Origin: Methanolinea sp. SDB
GTDB taxonomy: Archaea; Halobacteriota; Methanomicrobia; Methanomicrobiales; Methanospirillaceae
DNA: 12,119 nt
Direction: 5' to 3'
Assembly: GCA_001412335.1 (NCBI GenBank)
Contig: LKUF01000314.1
Coordinates: 1 to 12,119, forward strand
Shown here: positions 7,162 through 12,119 of the stretch, one piece after another
Layout of the letters: the number at the start of each line of letters is the position of its first letter
How positions within the stretch are numbered: the stretch's first letter is position 1
The notes under the pieces: model-generated
Seen by the model: the letters and a program-made list of their open reading frames with translations, nothing else
Told to the model about the DNA's origin: nothing
The model's database searches: none
Position numbers and translations under genes: made by a program

Positions 7162-7760
7162 TCTGCCTCACCCCACATCGACCCAACAAGGGTCATCTTT
7201 GCTGCGACCTTGATCAGGATCCCTACTGCAGCCCCCATGACACCTGCATACCAGTACTGCGGGAAGAACATGAAGACGAAGAACGAGGCGATCCATGCCG
7301 CCCATGCAATCCCGCTCGCCATCTCCACCAGTTCGTAGCTGTCCGTGCTGCCGCGGGACATGACAAAGAAGATGGCTCCAAGAGCCGCCACCGCACCGCC
7401 GGTGAACCCGGAAAGGACTATGCCGTATCCCACGAGGAGTGCCGCGATGATGACCGGTGCATGGGCTCGTTCAACCACCTCGATATGCAGCCCGCGGACA
7501 GGCCGATTTCGGAGCCCTTCCTTTGTCACGTATATCTGTGAGAGGGCCAGGAGTTCGGCTATTCCGACCACGAGGCCGGGCAGTATGAGCGCTTCTGCAA
7601 GATCGGTTCCGAGGAGCGCAATTATCGCCAGGGAGGGGATCTCGACCAGGTCGATGATGAGGAGGCGGTGAAGGTCGTCCTGCTCGCGCAATAATGCCAG
7701 AAAGCCTATCACTGCCGAGATCATCACCAGGGCCAGACCGACAGAGTATTCGTTCCACAT
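7158..7760 (-). CDS. ehaG: Energy-converting hydrogenase A subunit G
   Basis: 200-aa membrane protein with about six hydrophobic segments. An acidic/basic loop LLREQDDLHRLLIIDLVEIP near the N-terminus resembles the glutamate-bearing loop of NuoK/MrpC-like subunits. A further loop (YVTKEGLRNRPVRGLHIEVV) lies near the middle. Its length and place between ehaF and ehaH match EhaG. Likely part of the ion-translocating arm; no catalytic residues can be assigned. The ATG at 7760 has AAGGGGT about 8 nt upstream and lies 2 nt after the ehaF stop. The stop overlaps ehaH (ATGA). Confidence 0.87.
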   Translation of the reverse strand: MWNEYSVGLALVMISAVIGFLALLREQDDLHRLLIIDLVEIPSLAIIALLGTDLAEALILPGLVVGIAELLALSQIYVTKEGLRNRPVRGLHIEVVERAHAPVIIAALLVGYGIVLSGFTGGAVAALGAIFFVMSRGSTDSYELVEMASGIAWAAWIASFFVFMFFPQYWYAGVMGAAVGILIKVAAKMTLVGSMWGEAE

Positions 7761-7762
7761 CT

Positions 7763-8209
7763 TTACGACCCCTTCCTGAAGAGGTATGACCCGATGGCAA
7801 ACGCGATGAAGAGGATGGTTGTCTCTACCACCGTATCCAGTCCGCGGGTGTTGTACAGTATCTCATCCAGTATCCCTCCGGGGTGGGCGACGATAGTGGT
7901 CCCAGCATGGGGGGTGAGCCGTGAGAGGGCGAGGGAGAAGGGGGTGAGATAGGCAGTCACGTATCCTGCAAAGGGCGAGTTTTCCGGGTATTGCACGTGG
8001 ATGTCCGCCCTTTCAAACGGCGATCCACCCCGGTCATAGGGATAGAGGGGACTCGATTCGTCGATCTCCTTTGGATAGAGCTGATCTTCGGAATACGGCA
8101 GCGGCAGGAAGAGGACGAACAGTACTGCAAGCACGGCACATGCTCCGGCAAACAGGGCAAGAAGGTTGTCGAAGTCGGAGATGAAACGCGATATCCTGGA
8201 GATGATCAT
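7763..8209 (-). CDS. ehaF: Energy-converting hydrogenase A subunit F
   Basis: 148-aa protein with one N-terminal helix (LLALFAGACAVLAVLFVLFLP), a roughly 65-residue polar segment rich in Pro, Tyr and acidic residues (SEDQLYPKEIDESSPLYPYD) that probably faces the outside, and a C-terminal helix. The segment LYNTRGLDTVVETTILFIAF resembles the NTRxLDTxxE region of Mrp/MbhE-type antiporter subunits, supporting a role in the membrane arm. Size and position match EhaF. The ATG at 8209 has GGGAGGGGGAGG directly upstream and overlaps the ehaE stop (ATGA). Confidence 0.87.
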   Translation of the reverse strand: MIISRISRFISDFDNLLALFAGACAVLAVLFVLFLPLPYSEDQLYPKEIDESSPLYPYDRGGSPFERADIHVQYPENSPFAGYVTAYLTPFSLALSRLTPHAGTTIVAHPGGILDEILYNTRGLDTVVETTILFIAFAIGSYLFRKGS

Positions 8210-8445
8210 GCCTCCCCCTCCCGCTTCTGTATAACCCGGACGAAGATGAATACCGTCAGCGCCGTGACGGCCCCGAACGTGAGCAGCGCGAGCGCTTCAT
8301 TGTATGAGAGCATGAGGAGCAGCAGGCCCCATGCCGGGATCTCCAGGTTGATGAGCCGTGTGATGTAGTCCTTCCTCCTGGGAAACGCCACGGAGACCGT
8401 GCCTGCGAGAATGAGAAACAGGCCGAGGACGAATTCGGGGTTCAC
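8206..8445 (-). CDS. ehaE: Energy-converting hydrogenase A subunit E
   Basis: 79-aa membrane protein with two to three helices: FVLGLFLILAGTVSVAF, IPAWGLLLLMLSY and ALLTFGAVTALTVFIFV. They are joined by a charged loop (PRRKDYITRLINLE) and followed by a basic-acidic tail (QKREGEA). Identification as EhaE rests on length, topology and order. The start is GTG at 8445, overlapping the ehaD stop as GTGA with AGGAGGG about 7 nt upstream. The stop overlaps ehaF (ATGA). No individual function is known to me. Confidence 0.82.
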   Translation of the reverse strand: MNPEFVLGLFLILAGTVSVAFPRRKDYITRLINLEIPAWGLLLLMLSYNEALALLTFGAVTALTVFIFVRVIQKREGEA

Positions 8446-8672
8446 GGAGTTGCCCTCCTGACGGCCATGAGGATGAATATCGTAGAGAGCGGGGCGATCA
8501 GGGCAACGGCTGTAGCGACATCAAGAAGACCGCGGTCCACGATGAAGGGGATTATACCTGCGATGAGCACGGACAGGGAGATGATCTTCTTGTACGGATC
8601 ATGCTCCAGGATGGTCGCCCCGGCACCAAGCACCAGGAGGGCACCGAATGCACCAAGCAGCAGCTCATTCAT
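8442..8672 (-). CDS. ehaD: Energy-converting hydrogenase A subunit D
   Basis: 76-aa membrane protein, two to three helices: LLLGAFGALLVLGAGATIL, ISLSVLIAGIIPFIV and TAVALIAPLSTIFILM. The last stretch resembles the MrpC/NuoK style of small antiporter subunits (inference). I chose the ATG at 8672 (MNELLLGAFG...) and not the upstream in-frame start at 8816: the extra 48 residues there are polar, lie wholly inside ehaC in another frame and are not membrane-like. A GGGAGGG lies about 12 nt upstream, and the start overlaps ehaC by 8 nt. The stop overlaps ehaE (GTGA). Confidence 0.8.
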   Translation of the reverse strand: MNELLLGAFGALLVLGAGATILEHDPYKKIISLSVLIAGIIPFIVDRGLLDVATAVALIAPLSTIFILMAVRRATP

Positions 8673-8931
8673 CGTTCTTCGGCCCTCCCGCATAGCTGCT
8701 TGCGATTGCATTCGATTCAAGCGTGGTTCCCACGAAATATGCTGCAGCTGCAAGAATGGTGAGCGGATCAGGGAGGAGGAGTGCAAGCGATCCTGCGATT
8801 GCAAACGAGAGGACATTGAGGAACGGGAGCTTTTTCATGGTGTTTCTTTCTGCAATCACCCTGACTGCAGAGATTACCCCTATTGACACACACACGAGAA
8901 TTGCGATCTCCTGGGTGGTTATGTCCTCCAC
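8665..8931 (-). CDS. ehaC: Energy-converting hydrogenase A subunit C
   Basis: 88-aa membrane protein with probable helices around EIAILVCVSIGVISAVRVIA, LSFAIAGSLALLL and LTILAAAAYFVGTTLESNA, and a polar C-terminal tail. Family assignment is by size, topology and order after ehaB. The start is the GTG at 8931, overlapping the end of ehaB by 13 nt. No strong ribosome binding site precedes it, so translation is probably coupled to ehaB. The stop lies 8 nt inside ehaD. Confidence 0.8.
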   Translation of the reverse strand: MEDITTQEIAILVCVSIGVISAVRVIAERNTMKKLPFLNVLSFAIAGSLALLLPDPLTILAAAAYFVGTTLESNAIASSYAGGPKNDE

Positions 8932-9404
8932 CCCCAGAGGCGGGACAACAGCCTGCTGGCATGGGTGTGCGATATCCCCTGGATGGTAAGAATTGCAATG
9001 ACCATTCCTGCAATGAAATGCGCGGCCGAGAACCCGATAGTGGTGAATCCATAGATGAGAAACGTCGCTGCCAGTGCGCCGGTCGTTCCTGCATACCCGC
9101 GATCATAGCAGATCCTGTTTCCGACATACACCAGGACGGCGGCGGCAAGTCCGCCGGGAATGCCTGCGATATACACGCCGCATGCTGCCAGGAGAGTCCC
9201 TGCGGAGGCATCAGGAGAGCATACGATATTTCCCATCATGTACCCGCCATGGAGAGATCCCCCTTCCCGCTCAATCTCTCCTGCAATCTCTCTTGCCCCA
9301 CTGACACCCCCCGTCTTTGGAAGTCCGAAGAGGAGATCTATGCTGACAAATAGAATCCAGGAAATGATTGCCGCAATCAGGATACTTTCCACGTCACCAG
9401 GCAT
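8919..9404 (-). CDS. ehaB: Energy-converting hydrogenase A subunit B, first gene of the operon
   Basis: 161-aa membrane protein with about four helices: ILIAAIISWILFVSIDLLF at the N-terminus, LLAACGVYIAGIPGGLAAAV, a Gly/Ala-rich helix around TTGALAATFLIYGF, and FIAGMVIAILTI. A polar segment (GAREIAGEIEREGGSLHGGY) follows the first helix. Length matches EhaB (about 165 aa). Start: ATG at 9404 has GGAGA 9 nt upstream; an in-frame TTG at 9425 would add seven residues without a ribosome binding site and is rejected. It is the promoter-proximal gene: 332 nt separate it from trkH, and no ehaA-like gene precedes it. Confidence 0.83.
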   Translation of the reverse strand: MPGDVESILIAAIISWILFVSIDLLFGLPKTGGVSGAREIAGEIEREGGSLHGGYMMGNIVCSPDASAGTLLAACGVYIAGIPGGLAAAVLVYVGNRICYDRGYAGTTGALAATFLIYGFTTIGFSAAHFIAGMVIAILTIQGISHTHASRLLSRLWGWRT

Positions 9405-9442
9405 TCGGCGTTCTCCAGCATACAACAGTTACAGGGGTAAGC

Positions 9443-9470
9443 CAAATAAGGGTTTTCATATTACTAAAAT
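9443..9470 (-). promoter_or_regulatory. Candidate eha-fwd operon promoter
   Basis: On the minus strand this AT-rich stretch reads TAGTAATATG followed by CTTATTTGG. The second box is centred near 9447 and would place transcription start near 9422, giving a leader of about 18 nt that contains the GGAGA site of ehaB. The first box would give a leader of about 33 nt. Neither is a perfect archaeal TATA box (TTTATATA). The placement is an inference from spacing. Confidence 0.35.
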
Positions 9471-9485
9471 GATTGATATCGGCGA

Positions 9486-9543
9486 TACTGGCGGCATTAA
9501 CCGATTTAACTCTCTTTGTCAACCTCATGTTCACTCGCCAGTA
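9486..9543. repeat. Inverted repeat upstream of the eha operon
   Basis: TACTGGCG at 9486-9493 and its exact complement CGCCAGTA at 9536-9543 enclose 42 nt. The enclosed minus strand contains GTTAAATCGGTTAA, two GTTAA copies at a 9-nt period. It lies just upstream of the candidate promoter, so it could be a paired operator or DNA-loop site; an RNA hairpin with so large a loop is less likely. Confidence 0.4.
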
Positions 9544-9609
9544 CCCAAAAGAAACCTGAATGCATGAAGAATACAGACAGTTCAGGAGATTTTAATGGCC
9601 AATTAGGAC

Positions 9610-9619
9610 AAAAAAGCCC
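9610..9619 (-). terminator. Oligo-T terminator after trkH
   Basis: The minus strand reads GGGC followed by TTTTTT about 120 nt past the trkH stop. Archaeal RNA polymerase terminates at U-rich tracts without needing a hairpin, and this is the longest T tract between trkH and ehaB. If it works, trkH and eha are separate transcription units. Confidence 0.45.
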
Positions 9620-9736
9620 GAACAGAGGTAAACCGCATTCACATTATCTCTTTTGGGTGGATGCGGTGCTCCACCTCCATGGAATCCGGGGCCTCCTCTT
9701 GGAAATCCTATCCCTGGTTTTCAGATCGGGAAACGT

Positions 9737-11209
9737 TTACCTGGGTATCCTGATATCAAAACCCCTGAACAATCCGAGAAAGAGAATCAGAACAGGAAGT
9801 ATCTCGAGACGCCCGATCCACATGAGCAGGATGAACTGCCATTTTATCGCCACCGGGCTTGCAGGACCGACAAATCCCGCTCCAAGACCATTATTTCCTA
9901 TTGCTGATACGATATCGAATACCACGAACTCTGTCGGAAGGCCCATGCCGGCCGTATGGAGTGAAAAGATGACCGCCAGGAAAACCATCAATACGTAGAG
10001 GACAATTATGACCATGTTCTTGGACAACTCCAGTTCTGATATCTTCTTTGGATATGTCCTTCCGTCATGCTTGAATGGGACAATCACGTTTCCCCGCACA
10101 AAAAAACGCTTGAACCACCAAATAAGCCCTTCATACGCAAGGATAATCCGGTTCACCTTAAGGCCGCCTGCTGTGCTCCCCGATGCCCCCCCGATAAGCA
10201 TGAGCAATGTCACAACGATGATTGATATGGCCGGCCACAGGTTCACCGAAGAGTTCTGGAATCCTGTACTGGTTGCGGCGGACACCCCCATGAACAGCCC
10301 TTCCCGCAGAGCGGTTTTCCAGGCGAGATCTCCAAACAGGTGGAGGTTCAGGATCACCATCGATGATCCGAGAAGAGAGAGGAGCAGGATGACCTTGATA
10401 GTCTGGTCCCTGAAAATATGGCGGAATGCACCCCGGTACATGAAGAAATATATCTTGAACGGAAATGAGCCGCAGAGCATGGCAGGTATGAGGAGGTATT
10501 CGAGGAGGGCATTGTCATAAAAGCCGATACCCGCATCATGTGGCGTGAACCCGCCCGTGGCGATGGCCGTCAGGGTGAGGTTTACGGCGTCCCAGAGGGA
10601 CACCCCCGAGAGCATGATAAGAAACGTGAAGAAGAGGGTGAGTCCAAGGTATATCCCCCACATCCTCCTTCCCGTCGACACCACGCTCGGCATGAGGGCC
10701 TCTGAACGCCCCTCTGACCGGTACAGGCGGAATTGGGTGAGGCTCGAACGTGATGCCATGGCAATTCCGAATGCTATGACCCCTATTCCTCCAATCCACT
10801 GCATCAGCGATCGCCAGAACAGGAGCGTCTTTGGAGCGGCATCAATCGCGGTCATCATCGTGATTCCGGTATCTGTCCACCCTGACATCGCCTCGAATAT
10901 ACTGTCTGTTGGAGACATCCCGAGGCCCACGATGAATGGGAACGAGCCGATTACTGCCGATACGAACCAGGTCAGGGCAACCGCCGCCAGCGCGACGGAG
11001 ATCTGGGGGACATGCTCCCTGCTCGGCACCTTGGATATGAGCAGTCCGAGCACGACGAAGGTGAAAGGGACTGTCGCCATGGGCACGATCATGTCCCACT
11101 CCCGATAGATGATCAGCACCACGAAGGGCAGGAGTGTGATCACCCCGAGAAAACTGAAGATCATGCCCATATCGTGGGCGATGATGCCCAGGTGCTCGAG
11201 TCTCTTCAT
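9737..11209 (-). CDS. trkH: TrkH/KtrB family potassium uptake membrane subunit
   Basis: 490-aa polytopic membrane protein of the Trk/Ktr/HKT superfamily, which imports K+ through four pore repeats and normally pairs with a cytoplasmic NAD-binding regulator (TrkA/KtrA). Seen: four pore-loop segments with the filter glycine, FEAMSGWTDTGITM, TAIATGGFTPHDAG, AATSTGFQNSSVN and VSAIGNNGLGAGF, plus the signature RSLMQWIGGIGVIAF and a C-terminal WIGRLEILPVLILF. No trkA is visible in the window. Start: I prefer ATG at 11209 (MKRLEHLG), which would be a few nt from a start expected of the TATA-like box near 11240; GTG at 11227 would add six residues. Neither has a clear ribosome binding site. Same strand as eha, but a 332-nt gap separates them. 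Confidence 0.93.
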   Translation of the reverse strand: MKRLEHLGIIAHDMGMIFSFLGVITLLPFVVLIIYREWDMIVPMATVPFTFVVLGLLISKVPSREHVPQISVALAAVALTWFVSAVIGSFPFIVGLGMSPTDSIFEAMSGWTDTGITMMTAIDAAPKTLLFWRSLMQWIGGIGVIAFGIAMASRSSLTQFRLYRSEGRSEALMPSVVSTGRRMWGIYLGLTLFFTFLIMLSGVSLWDAVNLTLTAIATGGFTPHDAGIGFYDNALLEYLLIPAMLCGSFPFKIYFFMYRGAFRHIFRDQTIKVILLLSLLGSSMVILNLHLFGDLAWKTALREGLFMGVSAATSTGFQNSSVNLWPAISIIVVTLLMLIGGASGSTAGGLKVNRIILAYEGLIWWFKRFFVRGNVIVPFKHDGRTYPKKISELELSKNMVIIVLYVLMVFLAVIFSLHTAGMGLPTEFVVFDIVSAIGNNGLGAGFVGPASPVAIKWQFILLMWIGRLEILPVLILFLGLFRGFDIRIPR

Positions 11210-11233
11210 CCCATAAACCGTGTGCACACATGA

Positions 11234-11248
11234 AATATCTTATTTGCG
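11234..11248 (-). promoter_or_regulatory. Candidate trkH promoter
   Basis: The minus strand reads CGCAAATAAGATATTTC. An AT-rich box centred near 11240 would start transcription near 11215, giving a very short leader or leaderless mRNA for the ATG at 11209. This agrees with the absence of a ribosome binding site. Weak match to the archaeal TATA consensus. Confidence 0.3.
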
Positions 11249-11432
11249 TGGGAATGCCCGGACAGAGACGCACATTCAGGGTATCGTCCTGGACAGTTCA
11301 GAGGTACGAAGCCAGAGAATGCAACGGAAGAAAAGTGACTGGAAATTGTAGGAAAGGGGGAGTTTTTTGTTTTGAGGGTTATGAACCATTCGGGCGATGC
11401 TGCTCCATGAATGCAATCGCCCTTATTTTTCC

Positions 11433-11454
11433 TTTCTGCCCGAAAAAGCAGAAA
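11433..11454 (-). terminator. Hairpin with T-rich loop downstream of the small gene
   Basis: TTTCTGC at 11433-11439 pairs exactly with GCAGAAA at 11448-11454 across an 8-nt loop. On the minus strand the surrounding sequence reads CCTTTTCTGCTTTTTC, so both a stem and U tracts are present 25-45 nt past the stop at 11480. A plausible terminator for the small gene, separating it from trkH. Confidence 0.4.
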
Positions 11455-11479
11455 AGGGGTACCATATATGTACAAAGGC

Positions 11480-11765
11480 CTATCTGCCGAGCCTGGTCAG
11501 CGCGGTTCTCACATCTTCATCGTCAAGTTTGGCAAGTATCTTCGCTCGTAGGAGGGAATGATCACGGTCAATGAGGGCCTGATCGAAAGGTGGCGAACGA
11601 TCATGTGCCTTCTCATCTCCTATTTGACCGGTGATCTTTCTACCTGCCATATTCTTTCCCGCTATGTATCGATGGAGGGGAGTGCCATACCCTGCTGGTG
11701 CTGAGATGACAAGGTATGGATCAGTGCTCGGTCCACGTTATCATCCTGGCCTTCATATATGGCAT
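11480..11765 (-). pseudogene. Small unrecognised protein with apparent single frameshift
   Basis: One minus-strand frame is open from 11737 to a TAG at 11480-11482. It reads like real protein: it begins DPYLVISAPAGYG, runs through TGQIGDEKAHDRSPPFDQAL and ends LDDEDVRTALTRLGR. It has no start codon before the internal ATG at 11650, which would give only 56 aa and skip the best-looking part. A second frame starts at ATG 11765 (or 11756 or 11744) with MKARMITWTEH and stops at 11721; skipping one base between 11721 and 11740 joins the two into about 90-95 aa. A TATA box (11786-11793) puts transcription start almost exactly at 11765, suggesting a leaderless mRNA. The APAGYG stretch recalls a P-loop but lacks GKT/S, so no ATPase call is made. 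It could be a decayed gene, a sequencing error or, less likely, programmed frameshifting. Confidence 0.5.
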
Positions 11766-11784
11766 ATTTCTCTTTTATCTCCAA

Positions 11785-11805
11785 GCATATAAAGATTGCG
11801 CAAAA
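11785..11805 (-). promoter_or_regulatory. TATA box with adjoining TTTTGCGCA element
   Basis: The minus strand reads TTTTGCGCAATCTTTATATG. TTTATATG (11786-11793) is the best archaeal TATA box in the window, and TTTTGCGCA (11797-11805) lies directly upstream, in the place of the TFB-recognition or activator site. The expected transcription start, about 25 nt from the box, falls near 11765, at the proposed first ATG of the small gene. Confidence 0.55.
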
Positions 11806-11926
11806 TAATAATTTTACGATATAATGACCCGGGAATCAGTTGTACGGTATTCTCCAGCTGATCGGGACTTGATGCTGTGAGAAAATACTGCGCAAAAACC
11901 TGTAATCCTGCGAAAAATGCGCAAAA
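11797..11926. repeat. Repeated TGCGCAAAA motif
   Basis: Exact copies of TGCGCAAAA occur at 11797-11805, 11889-11897 and 11918-11926, with a near copy TGCGAAAAA at 11909-11917 abutting the last one. All are in the same orientation. The TGCGCA core is a palindrome, and one copy abuts the TATA box of the small gene. Looks like a set of binding sites for one regulator. Confidence 0.5.
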
Positions 11927-12119
11927 TCTGTTTGCTTTGAGTATGGACGATTCGCAGGGTCCAGGCAGAGTGAATCGGCATTATGGTCATCGGGCCCCAA
12001 CCGGAGCGCATGACTTTCGTCCCGACGGGTGTCCACCTCCCAACCATACCCGTGGCAACGCAATCCGGATATGCACCAGGATGATGAAGGTGGTTACAAA
12101 AGATCGTGGACACTTTTTT

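Larger units (their letters stand above)
9405..9736. other. Intergenic region between trkH and ehaB
   Basis: This 332-nt stretch has no gene I can support. From the trkH end towards ehaB it holds a 13-codon minus-strand frame with an AGGAGG upstream (9639-9680), a T6 tract that may end trkH transcription (9610-9615), an 8-bp inverted repeat (9486-9493 with 9536-9543), a GTTAA direct repeat inside its loop, and an AT-rich promoter candidate next to ehaB. Confidence 0.7.
11766..12119. other. Right-end region without a supported gene
   Basis: These 354 nt hold the TATA box and TGCGCAAAA repeats on the left. The rest has several open frames on both strands: a plus-strand frame from ATG 11943 still open at the edge, and minus-strand frames of 75 and 99 codons. 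They overlap each other, carry odd compositions (Cys-, His- and Trp-rich or Arg-, Asp- and His-rich) and match no family I know. The sequence ends in a T6 run. It may be the flank of a gene or mobile element beyond the window. Confidence 0.5.

Noticed and set aside
9632..9735. Plus-strand Gly/Pro-rich frame (GCGAPPPWNPGPPLGNPIPG)
   Set aside because: It looks like a low-complexity protein tail, but it continues antisense into trkH, has no ribosome binding site and has no upstream coding sequence.
11373..11383. Plus-strand T-rich tract TTTTTTGTTTT as a terminator
   Set aside because: No plus-strand gene ends nearby, so there is nothing for it to terminate. It may be chance in an AT-rich spacer.
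11721..11790. Third minus-strand frame through the small gene (TTG start, EIKEKYAIYEGQDDNVDRAL)
   Set aside because: It stops after about 40 codons, its TTG start lies upstream of the transcription start expected from the TATA box, and it overlaps the more protein-like frame.
11814..12113. Minus-strand frames of 99 and 75 codons near the right edge
   Set aside because: Two overlapping frames with unusual composition and no recognisable family; their 3' parts run through the TGCGCAAAA repeat region.
11943..12119. Plus-strand frame open at the right edge (MDDSQGPGRVNRHYGHRAP)
   Set aside because: No ribosome binding site or TATA box and no family resemblance. It cannot be judged without the sequence beyond the window.
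12090..12119. Possible insertion-sequence end at the right edge (TGGTTACAAAAGATCGTGGACAC)
   Set aside because: It looks like a terminal inverted repeat, but no matching copy, target duplication or transposase is visible here.

Overview
The window comes from a hydrogenotrophic methanogenic archaeon. It carries most of an Eha-type energy-converting [NiFe] hydrogenase directly joined to subunits of formylmethanofuran dehydrogenase (Fwd/Fmd), the enzyme that reduces CO2 in the first step of methanogenesis. GGAGG-type ribosome binding sites, fairly high GC content and ATGA/GTGA stop-start overlaps fit a class II methanogen such as a member of Methanomicrobiales. That placement is an inference from gene content; no marker gene proves it.

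Layout: every convincing gene lies on the minus strand, so the operon reads from high to low coordinates. From 9404 down to the left edge there is one compact transcription unit: ehaB, C, D, E, F, G, H, I, J, a K/L-type membrane subunit, ehaM, ehaN (small subunit), ehaO (large subunit), a four-motif iron-sulfur protein, then fwdD, fwdB and the first 336 codons of fwdA, which runs off the window. Gaps between genes are at most 3 nt and most junctions overlap. No ehaA lies upstream of ehaB. Region 9405-9736 separates this operon from an upstream same-strand trkH potassium-uptake gene (9737-11209). It holds a probable trkH terminator, an 8-bp inverted repeat and a plausible eha promoter.

Upstream of trkH, 11480-11765 holds a small unrecognised coding region that appears to contain one frameshift. 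It has a strong TATA box, next to one of three exact TGCGCAAAA repeats. From about 11766 to the right edge I see no gene I can support.

How the parts work together: by homology, the Eha membrane arm (B-L) uses an ion gradient to drive H2 oxidation at EhaN/EhaO. Low-potential electrons then pass through the four-motif iron-sulfur protein. The next genes are FwdD/B/A, a consumer of low-potential electrons in CO2 reduction to formylmethanofuran. The gene order is therefore close to the order of electron flow and suggests a dedicated Eha-to-Fwd route. TrkH imports K+ and may be only a neighbour.
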